From contig CAJWGI010000010.1 in assembly GCA_913031335.1 (NCBI GenBank), forward strand, positions 1 through 13,443: 13,443 bases of DNA, written 5' to 3'. The DNA is from an uncultured Anaerolineales bacterium. GTDB lineage: Bacteria > Chloroflexota > Anaerolineae > Anaerolineales > UBA11657. The translations under genes were made by a program, and so were the position numbers. The notes beneath the pieces are model-generated. The model was not told the DNA's origin and made no database searches. It saw nothing but the letters and a program-made list of their open reading frames with translations. Positions 1 through 5,972 of this stretch are shown here, piece after piece (position 1 is the first letter of the stretch; every line of letters starts with the position of its first letter).

Positions 1-1
1 G

Positions 2-403
2 ATTCACCGCAGTGCGCTCTATTTTGGTAAACTGCTGAGTACATTCGTTTTTATTCTGATTGTGGAAATTATCGTCATTCCAGTCTTCAGCGTCCTGTAC
101 AACATCTCGCTGTTTTCGCCGCCATTTTTGCTGGTGGTGCTGTTAGGTACATTGGGCTATGCGATGGTGGGCACGTTGCTGGCCGCAATGGCCATCCATA
201 CTCGCGCCCGCGAGGTGATGCTGCCGATACTGCTTTTCCCAGTCGCGGTGCCGGTGGTGATGGCCGCTGTGCGCGCCAGCGCCGGCATTCTGGCCGGAGC
301 CGAGTGGGGGCGTTTTGCCGGCGCGTTCAATCTGGTGGTCATTTACGATACAATCATGCTCGCCATAGCGATTATGACTTTCGATTACCTGATAGAGGAA
401 TGA
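2..403 (+). CDS. ccmB: Heme exporter subunit CcmB, 3' part
   Basis: The reading frame is open from base 2, so the gene starts upstream of the window and about the last 133 codons are present. CcmB is the membrane subunit of the CcmAB ABC transporter of cytochrome c maturation (system I); with CcmC and CcmD it drives release of heme-loaded CcmE in the cytoplasmic membrane. What is seen is a very hydrophobic protein with about four membrane spans. It contains the CcmB-like stretches SALYFGKLLS near the left edge, LGTLGYAMVGTLLAAMA in the middle, and MLPILLFPVAVPVVMAAV, the family's most recognisable C-terminal run. The stop codon overlaps the ccmC start (ATGA), so the two are translationally coupled. 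Identity is quite sure; only the N-terminal part is missing. Confidence 0.9.
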   Translation: MHRSALYFGKLLSTFVFILIVEIIVIPVFSVLYNISLFSPPFLLVVLLGTLGYAMVGTLLAAMAIHTRAREVMLPILLFPVAVPVVMAAVRASAGILAGAEWGRFAGAFNLVVIYDTIMLAIAIMTFDYLIEE

Positions 404-1110
404 GCGCGGTGCAGCCGAGCCGCAGTCTGCGCATCCTGACCATTAGCGCCTTCCTACTGGTGCTGCTTTCGCTTTACATGGTCTTTGTGTACGCGCCCCG
501 CGAGGTCGTCATGGGCGCTGTGCAGCGGGTGTTCTATTACCACGTTGCCGCCGGCTGGATAGGGGCGCTGGCGTTTTTGGTGACGCTGATTGTCAGCATT
601 TTGTATCTCGCTACTAACAATATTATATTGGATCGAATTGCCGTCTCCTCGGTCGAAATCGGCGTAGTCTTCACCAGTATGAATATCGCCAGCGGCTCTA
701 TCTGGGCGCGCCCAATCTGGAACACCTGGTGGACCTGGGACCCGCGCCTGACTACCGCCACCGTGATGTGGCTGCTGTACATCGCCTATTTGATGTTGCG
801 CCAGGGATTGGAAGACCCTGAGCGGCAGCGCCGATTTGCCGCCGTTTACGGCATCTTGGCTTTTACCAGCGTACCGCTTACTTTTCTGGCAATCCGCATC
901 TGGCGCACAATTCATCCGGTGGTCATCGGCAGCAGCGACCCCGGCGCCGAAGGACAATTCGACATGACGATGCGCATGCGCTCCGCGTTTTTCTTTTCGC
1001 TTTTCACCTTCACCGTTTTGTACACAACTTTACTCTGGCACCGCGTCCGGCTTGAAGGCCTAGCCTGCCGGGTGGCCATTATGAAAGCACGGCTGTTACA
1101 CGACCGATAA
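400..1110 (+). CDS. ccmC: Heme-handling protein CcmC
   Basis: A 236-residue integral membrane protein of the CcmC/CcsA/CcmF heme-handling superfamily. It binds heme and passes it to the chaperone CcmE on the outer face of the cytoplasmic membrane. The tryptophan-rich WWD motif is clear at residues 107-118 (W-N-T-W-W-T-W-D-P-R-L-T). His48 (FYYHV) and His172 (IHPVV) sit where the family's two external heme-ligand histidines are expected. About six membrane spans can be drawn, and the length matches typical CcmC. The frame is open further upstream, to 304, but the ATG at 400 is chosen because it overlaps the ccmB stop as ATGA, follows an AGAGGA stretch, and gives the usual short N terminus; the extra 32 upstream residues are polar and unlike the family. 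A CcsA-type protein is the alternative but would usually be longer. Confidence 0.92.
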   Translation: MSAVQPSRSLRILTISAFLLVLLSLYMVFVYAPREVVMGAVQRVFYYHVAAGWIGALAFLVTLIVSILYLATNNIILDRIAVSSVEIGVVFTSMNIASGSIWARPIWNTWWTWDPRLTTATVMWLLYIAYLMLRQGLEDPERQRRFAAVYGILAFTSVPLTFLAIRIWRTIHPVVIGSSDPGAEGQFDMTMRMRSAFFFSLFTFTVLYTTLLWHRVRLEGLACRVAIMKARLLHDR

Positions 1111-1119
1111 GGCTTTCTC

Positions 1120-1299
1120 ATGTTTCTGCAAGAAATCACGCCTGACACCTCTTTCTACATGCTGTTGGGCTACGCGGTCTTCGCCATCCTTGGCGCGGGC
1201 TACGTCATCTCTTTACTTGCCCGTAGCCGCAAGTTGCGGAGAGAAGCAGAGACAATCGCCCGGATCCAAGTTGAAGACAGCGAACAGAGCCTCTCCTAA
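1120..1299 (+). CDS. ccmD: CcmD-like small membrane protein
   Basis: A 59-residue ORF starting 9 bp after ccmC. It has a short N terminus, one membrane span at about residues 13-34 (rich in Leu, Ala, Gly, Val) and a basic then acidic tail (RSRKLRREAE). This is the layout of CcmD, the small single-span protein that stabilises the CcmABC complex and is needed to release holo-CcmE. AAGG lies 7 bases before the ATG. The sequence of CcmD is poorly conserved, so the call rests on size, topology and position directly after ccmC rather than on a motif. The downstream genes that often follow, ccmE and ccmF, are not here. Confidence 0.7.
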   Translation: MFLQEITPDTSFYMLLGYAVFAILGAGYVISLLARSRKLRREAETIARIQVEDSEQSLS

Positions 1300-1414
1300 C
1301 TTTGTGAAACTAGTCAGGTGATTCCCGTGACGGACACCACTCCCCACGGTCAAGGGAAAACCACTATGCTATTGATATGGTGGGGCAGAGCGCACGCATG
1401 GTGGAGACTATTCG

Positions 1415-1507
1415 ATGAAACAGATTTCAAGCAGGGGACAGGCGCTCGGGCCAGGCGAGCGCCTGTTGGAGAGGATGCACCACCGCGCCAATAGATCGTC
1501 AGTCTGA
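1415..1507 (+). CDS. Possible 30-residue small ORF
   Basis: ATG at 1415 to TGA at 1505-1507. GGTGGAG at 1400-1406 lies 8 bases before the ATG, a better ribosome binding site than most genes in this window have. The predicted peptide is polar and charged, with no membrane span; its second half (GERLLERMHHR) could form a basic amphipathic helix. The DNA of its middle third is the arm-loop-arm of the hairpin at 1438-1466, so the sequence may be constrained by RNA structure instead of coding. It is in the same frame as the isomerase gene downstream, ending 21 bases before that gene's possible GTG. It could be a leader peptide or chance; I do not recognise it. Confidence 0.22.
   Translation: MKQISSRGQALGPGERLLERMHHRANRSSV
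1438..1466. promoter_or_regulatory. Strong 11-bp hairpin, loop 7
   Basis: ACAGGCGCTCG at 1438-1448 and its exact complement CGAGCGCCTGT at 1456-1466 flank a 7-base loop, giving an uninterrupted, GC-rich 11-bp stem. No T-run follows on either strand, so it is not a standard intrinsic terminator. It could stabilise or regulate the leader of the downstream isomerase transcript, protect the 3' end of the ccm transcript, or act as a protein-binding inverted repeat. The structure is seen; the role is inference. Confidence 0.5.
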
Positions 1508-1558
1508 CCAACACGAGTACAAGCACGCGTGCCCGCCACGGAGCGCGCGTACTTGCGT

Positions 1559-1564
1559 TACAAT
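1559..1564 (+). promoter_or_regulatory. Possible -10 box for SIS isomerase
   Basis: TACAAT matches the TANNNT consensus at five of six positions of TATAAT. A transcript starting about 7 bases later would leave a leader of about 42 bases before the TTG at 1613 and its GGAAG ribosome binding site. No good -35 box lies 16-18 bases upstream, so this is weak. Confidence 0.2.
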
Positions 1565-1612
1565 GAGGAGTGGCAATCACCCGGCAGCCTTGATTGGAAT
1601 CGGAAGCAAGCC

Positions 1613-2662
1613 TTGAACCTCGACGACCACGCCCAGATTGAACGGCTGGATTCAGGAAACATGCTCGGACACATCGACGGGCTGCCCGAGCAGCTGCTGG
1701 CCGCCTGGAAGCACGCTCTGGATCTGCCGCTTCCGGAATCTGGCGGCGTGTCCAACATCGTCATTCTGGGCATGGGCGGTTCGGCCATCGGAGGGTCTCT
1801 GCTGCGCTCGTTGCTTGCCGCAGAGTGCCCCGCCCCCATTCTATCGAACCGCGATTATGAGCTGCCAGCTTTCGTCGGGCCGGATACGCTGGTCATAGCC
1901 TCATCTTATTCCGGCAACACCGAGGAGACGTTGGCAACGCTCGCCGCTGCGCAGCAGCGCGACGCGCAGATCGTGAGCATCTCCAGCGGCGGGAAAATCG
2001 CCGAACTCACCGCGGAATCCGGCGGGTTGGCCTGGCGCTTCGATTATGAAAGTCCACCGAGGGCTGCGCTCGGCTACTCGCTGCTGCTACCGCTGCGGCT
2101 GCTTTGCCGGCTGGGAATGGTGCGCGATTTCAGCGCGGATGTGGAGAAGGCGGCGCAGGTGCTGCGCCAGCAGCAGGCTCGCTTGGCCAGCCAGTCGCCC
2201 GTGAGTTCCAACCCGGCCAAACGCCTCGCCGGGCAGATGCTGGACCGGCTGGTTTTGATCTTTGCCGCCGATCCATTAACGCCCGTGGCGCGCCGCTGGC
2301 GCGGGCAGATTGCTGAAAACGGAAAGGCATGGGCGCAATTCGAGCAGCTGCCTGAGATGAACCACAACGCAGTGGTCGGCTTGGAACACCCGGAAGTGCT
2401 CATAGACAGGACTTTCGCGCTGTTTCTCGAATCCTCGCTCGCTCATCCCCGCAACCAGCGCCGCGCCGAACTGACGCGCCGAATGTTCATCGGCGCGGGC
2501 TTCAACTCCGACACCGTGCACACGCGCGGCGAGTCGCGTCTCGCGCAGATGCTATCCGCGCTGCATTTCGGTGACTATGTCAGCTTTTATCTGGCAATCG
2601 CCTACGGCGTTGACCCCTCGCCGGTGCAACCCATCACCTGGCTGAAAGAACAGCTATCCTGA
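1613..2662 (+). CDS. SIS-domain bifunctional phosphoglucose/phosphomannose isomerase
   Basis: Interconverts glucose-6-phosphate or mannose-6-phosphate with fructose-6-phosphate in the cytosol. The sequence shows two SIS domains. Counted from the upstream GTG at 1529, a glycine-rich phosphosugar loop (GMGGSAIGGSLL) is at residues 81-92, SSYSGNTEET at 125-134, the family signature LPEMNHN at 274-280 with the expected catalytic Glu and His, and VHTRGESRLAQML near 330-342, holding another conserved His. This pattern is that of the archaeal/bacterial PGI-PMI family rather than classical PGI. I prefer TTG 1613 (349 residues) because homologues as I recall them begin at the NLDD...LDS.NML stretch found there and GGAAG lies 6 bases upstream. 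GTG 1529 adds 28 residues that look unlike the family and lacks a ribosome binding site. It is first in a three-gene run and would link hexose-phosphate flow to the glgX locus on the other strand. Confidence 0.88.
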   Translation: MNLDDHAQIERLDSGNMLGHIDGLPEQLLAAWKHALDLPLPESGGVSNIVILGMGGSAIGGSLLRSLLAAECPAPILSNRDYELPAFVGPDTLVIASSYSGNTEETLATLAAAQQRDAQIVSISSGGKIAELTAESGGLAWRFDYESPPRAALGYSLLLPLRLLCRLGMVRDFSADVEKAAQVLRQQQARLASQSPVSSNPAKRLAGQMLDRLVLIFAADPLTPVARRWRGQIAENGKAWAQFEQLPEMNHNAVVGLEHPEVLIDRTFALFLESSLAHPRNQRRAELTRRMFIGAGFNSDTVHTRGESRLAQMLSALHFGDYVSFYLAIAYGVDPSPVQPITWLKEQLS

Positions 2663-2689
2663 CGCAGCCATCGCAAAACCATTGCGCTC

Positions 2690-5041
2690 ATGACCTTCGA
2701 TCTGCAAAGCCTGCCGAAAATAGTCTCCCTGCAACTGCGCATCAGACAGTACCCTATCCTGGGCAGCGCCATCCGCGAGCGCATGCAGGAAGAGCTTTTC
2801 AACCGGGGCGTGATAACGCCGGAACGTCTGGAAGAAGAGGTGCACGAGCGGGCGGTCGCCTCGCAAAAACTGGAGGGTTTAGAGGACCCATTCACGGAGG
2901 AGCCACCCGACATCTGGCACGAACGTCTCCACCACGTCCGCGATTATCTCACCGAGTTCTACTTCGCCCACAACGTGCCTGCGCAGGTGTTCGATAAAAT
3001 CGTGGCGGGGCTGCTAGAAGACCGCACCGGTACAGAAACTCCGGTGACCCGGTTGAAGTACAACCCCGAAATGGCGCCGCTTGCCCTGGTGATGAGGCAC
3101 GGAAAACGCATCGAGGCGCTGCCGCCGGAAAAACGCAAGGAGATGGGCCACCATCTGCAGGAAATAATCGTGGTCATCATCAAAACCATCGTCAGCGATC
3201 GGCTGGAGTACGTCGGCACCGCGCGTAAATGGTTCACGATCGAGGACCTGTGGGACATACGCCGCCGCCGTTTTGGCAAGGGAAAAATCGGCGGCAAGGC
3301 GGCCGGGATTGAGCTGGCCTGGAAAATTCTGCAGAGCGACAAACAGCTTTCGGAAGAAGTGCGCGTGCCCAAATCGTATTTTATCGCCACAGACGTGTTC
3401 GACCGCTTCAAACGCGCCAACGACCTGGTGAGCGTGATGAACCAGAAGTACAAACCGGCAGCCGAGGTGCGGGAGCAGTATGCCGGCATCAGGCATGATT
3501 TCGCCGCCGGCCAGCTGCCGGATGAAATCCTCGAGAACCTGCGAAACCTGCTGCAGAAGAGCGGGCGCACACCGCTCATCGTGCGCTCATCCAGCCTGCT
3601 GGAGGATTCATACGGCACCTCCTTCGCAGGCAAGTACGACAGTTATTTCTGCGCAAATCAGGGCAGCCCGGAAGATAACCTTGAGGCGCTCACTCTGGCC
3701 ATCACGCAGATTTACGCCAGCGTCTATAGCCCGGACGCACTGCTCTACCGGCAGAGGATGGGCCTCTTAGACTACAGCGAACGCATGGCCATTCTAATAC
3801 AACTCGTCGAAGGGGAGCAACACGGCCTCTGGTTCTTCCCTTCCATCGCCGGCGTGGCGTTTAGCCGCAACCCCTTCCGCTGGACCCCCCGCATTAAACC
3901 CGAGGAAGGACTGGTGCGCGTGGTCTGCGGACTGGGCACCCGCGCCGTGGAACGCACAGATGACTACGCCCGCATGATCGCGCTCAGCCACCCGATGCTA
4001 CGGCCTGAAAGCGGGGCGGACGCTATCCGCCATTATTCACAGAAAAAGATGGACCTTCTAAACCTGGAGACCAATCGACTTGAGACCCAGCCGATAGCCG
4101 AGGTGCTGCATGGCAGGCTACCATGGGTCCGGTTGTTGGCCACGCAGCACAGTGATGGTTATCTGCGGAAGTTGCTCATGTTGAACCCGAACATCGACCC
4201 GGCCAGCCTTGTGCTCACTTTTGATCAGCTGCTGCAGCAGACCGAATTCGTGCCACAGGTCAAACGCATGTTGAAGCAACTTTCCAAACACTATGACACC
4301 GCCATAGACGTCGAATTCACCGCCCGGGTCGTGCACGAGGGCAAGGCGCCAAAGGTCAGTCTCTGTCTGGTGCAGTGCCGCCCCCAGAGCTTCCGGGCCG
4401 ACCGCGCGGCGGAGGCCATCCCGCAGGAAATTGAGGAAGCTGACAAGGTTCTCAGAACCGGCAGCATGGTGCCGGATGGTCGCGTGGACGGCATCACCTT
4501 CGTTGTAGTGGTACCGCTGGACGAGTACGAAGCGCTGGCGGATCCGGTCAAGAAAATCAGCATCGGCCGCGTGATTGGACGGCTAAATCAAGTCCTTCAG
4601 GGAGAGCCTTTTGTGCTGATTGGGCCACACCGCTGGGGAAGCAACAACCCCGACCTTGGCGTGAAAGTGACCTATGCGGACGTTTACAACACTCGCATGC
4701 TAATCGAACTGGTGCCGGGCAGCGGCGCCGAAAGCGGTGAGCCCTCCTACGGAACTCATTTCTTCCAAGACCTGGTGGAGGCGAATATTTTCCCGCTGGC
4801 TATTAACGTGGATGATGAGAGGGGTTTTTTCCACGCCGCGCATTTCGCGGATGCGCCCAACCTGCTCGCGCAGCTCAGCCCCGAGGACGCCGATTTCGCC
4901 GACGTGGTGCAGGTTTACAATCTGCCGGCGACGTGCGGCGGGAAGACCTTGAGTGTGGTGATGGACGCTTCCTCAGAAGAAGCGCTGGGCTTCCTGACAG
5001 ACGCCCGCAAGCCAAAATCCCCAGAATCACCTGATGCCTGA
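2690..5041 (+). CDS. PEP/pyruvate-binding (PPDK N-terminal) domain protein lacking phospho-His domain
   Basis: A 783-residue soluble protein. After a helical N-terminal region of about 190 residues comes an ATP-grasp-like domain of the PEP synthase/pyruvate phosphate dikinase type. Visible motifs are GKGKIGGKAAGI at 196-207 (nucleotide loop), VRSSSLLEDSYGTSFAGKYDSY spread over 298-319, GVAFSRNPF at 388-396, and the closing IDVEF...LVQCRPQ at 539-566. The swivelling domain with its T-S/C-H phospho-histidine and the C-terminal PEP/pyruvate barrel of the full enzymes are absent. Residues 570-783 form a different C-terminal region, with HRWGSNNPDLGV and SYGTHFFQDLVE, that I cannot assign. It is therefore probably not a complete PEP synthase; it may use ATP on another substrate or need a partner carrying the phospho-acceptor. 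It lies 27 bp after the isomerase and 27 bp before the RNase H gene, so one operon is likely. No ribosome binding site is visible before the ATG. Confidence 0.75.
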   Translation: MTFDLQSLPKIVSLQLRIRQYPILGSAIRERMQEELFNRGVITPERLEEEVHERAVASQKLEGLEDPFTEEPPDIWHERLHHVRDYLTEFYFAHNVPAQVFDKIVAGLLEDRTGTETPVTRLKYNPEMAPLALVMRHGKRIEALPPEKRKEMGHHLQEIIVVIIKTIVSDRLEYVGTARKWFTIEDLWDIRRRRFGKGKIGGKAAGIELAWKILQSDKQLSEEVRVPKSYFIATDVFDRFKRANDLVSVMNQKYKPAAEVREQYAGIRHDFAAGQLPDEILENLRNLLQKSGRTPLIVRSSSLLEDSYGTSFAGKYDSYFCANQGSPEDNLEALTLAITQIYASVYSPDALLYRQRMGLLDYSERMAILIQLVEGEQHGLWFFPSIAGVAFSRNPFRWTPRIKPEEGLVRVVCGLGTRAVERTDDYARMIALSHPMLRPESGADAIRHYSQKKMDLLNLETNRLETQPIAEVLHGRLPWVRLLATQHSDGYLRKLLMLNPNIDPASLVLTFDQLLQQTEFVPQVKRMLKQLSKHYDTAIDVEFTARVVHEGKAPKVSLCLVQCRPQSFRADRAAEAIPQEIEEADKVLRTGSMVPDGRVDGITFVVVVPLDEYEALADPVKKISIGRVIGRLNQVLQGEPFVLIGPHRWGSNNPDLGVKVTYADVYNTRMLIELVPGSGAESGEPSYGTHFFQDLVEANIFPLAINVDDERGFFHAAHFADAPNLLAQLSPEDADFADVVQVYNLPATCGGKTLSVVMDASSEEALGFLTDARKPKSPESPDA

Positions 5042-5068
5042 TACGCGCTGAAGCGGTCAACTCCAGCC

Positions 5069-5965
5069 GTGCCAAACACTGAAATCACAGTCGTCACCAT
5101 CTACACCGATGGCGCCTGCGACCCCAACCCGGGGCCGGGCGGCTGGGCCGCGATCTTACGTTACGGTGCGCGCCAGAAAGAGCTTTACGGCGGCGAAGCG
5201 GATACAACCAACAACCGCATGGAGCTGCGCGCCACCATCGAAGCCCTCGCTGAACTAACGCGTCCGTGTCAGGTTGAACTATACACGGATTCGGAATACC
5301 TGCGAAAAGGCGTAACCGAATGGCTGCCTCGCTGGCAGGCACAAAAATGGCGCACGCGCAGGAAACGACCGGTCGCCAACCAGGACCTTTGGCGCAGATT
5401 GGCCGAGGCGAGGCAGCCGCACAGAATGCGCTGGCACTGGGTGAAAGGGCACGCCGGTCACCCGCTAAACGAACGCGCAGACAGCCTGGCGCGGAAGGCA
5501 ATCCCGCGAGCAGACTTTCCGCTGCCTGATGCAACCGCTGTTCATGTGTTCACCGGCGCATCCTGCAGCGGCCCGCGCGGCCCCGGCGGCTGGGCGGCGG
5601 TGCTGCGACAGGGGGACGAGGTTAGCACGCTGTCGGGGCGAGAATCAAAGACGACAGCCAATCGTCTGCAGCTGCTGGCAGCGGCGCGCGCCCTGAGCGC
5701 AACTCACGGGCACAGGCGCAGGCGCATTCACATGTACACGCCCTCCGATTACGTCCAGCGCGGAGCCACGCAGTGGATGCCAGCGTGGCAGCAGCGCAGC
5801 TGGAAAACCAGAACCGATCAGCCAGTGAAGAACCGTGATCTGTGGCATGAAATCGCGGCCGCTTGCGCAGAAAGTAAAGTCCGCTGGCACCTAGCAAAGT
5901 CTGGCGCGCGCCCGCAGGAAAGCGCAAACGCGCACGAGCTCGCCTGCAAAGCCGCGTCGAGCTGA
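5069..5965 (+). CDS. rnhA: Tandem ribonuclease HI with a degenerate second domain
   Basis: RNase HI cuts the RNA strand of RNA-DNA hybrids (R-loops, primers). Residues 8-146 form a complete domain: catalytic Asp14 ([15 protein letters not shown]), Glu52 (NNRMEL), Asp74 (YTDSEYL), His128 (KGHAGHP) and Asp138 (NERADSLA). Residues 157-296 repeat the same fold in the same order (VFTGASC...[43 protein letters not shown]). At the five matching positions it has Gly163, Gln201, Pro225, Gly279 and His289, so it cannot bind the catalytic metals. The tryptophan-rich basic handle (residues 84-108 and 235-259) is kept in both copies, suggesting a substrate-binding role. The start is GTG at 5069, 27 bp after the previous stop; no ribosome binding site is obvious. 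The gene ends 2 bp from the convergent glgX. Confidence 0.9.
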   Translation: MPNTEITVVTIYTDGACDPNPGPGGWAAILRYGARQKELYGGEADTTNNRMELRATIEALAELTRPCQVELYTDSEYLRKGVTEWLPRWQAQKWRTRRKRPVANQDLWRRLAEARQPHRMRWHWVKGHAGHPLNERADSLARKAIPRADFPLPDATAVHVFTGASCSGPRGPGGWAAVLRQGDEVSTLSGRESKTTANRLQLLAAARALSATHGHRRRRIHMYTPSDYVQRGATQWMPAWQQRSWKTRTDQPVKNRDLWHEIAAACAESKVRWHLAKSGARPQESANAHELACKAASS

Positions 5966-5972
5966 ATTCAGC
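5961..5972. repeat. Palindrome containing both convergent stop codons
   Basis: GCTGAATTCAGC is a perfect 12-bp palindrome. The TGA of the RNase H gene (5963-5965) and the TGA of glgX on the other strand (5968-5970) are its two symmetric halves. It is too short and loop-free to be a convincing terminator. Confidence 0.6.

Larger units (their letters stand above)
1300..1612. other. Intergenic region, ccmD to SIS isomerase
   Basis: About 310 bases separate the CcmD-like gene from the preferred start of the next gene. The region holds a strong 11-bp hairpin, a possible 30-residue ORF with a ribosome binding site, and a TACAAT hexamer that could be a -10 box for the next gene; each is listed separately. 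No tRNA, known riboswitch or T-tract terminator was recognised. The frame of the next gene is open back to a GTG at 1529, so the final 84 bases could be coding if that start is used. Confidence 0.6.

Noticed and set aside
454..957. Minus-strand open frame over ccmC
   Set aside because: Antisense shadow of the WWD-motif protein; no recognisable domain.
1300..1612. Structured RNA (SRP RNA, RNase P, SAM-type riboswitch) in the gap after ccmD
   Set aside because: Only one strong hairpin is present; none of the conserved cores of these RNAs was recognised.
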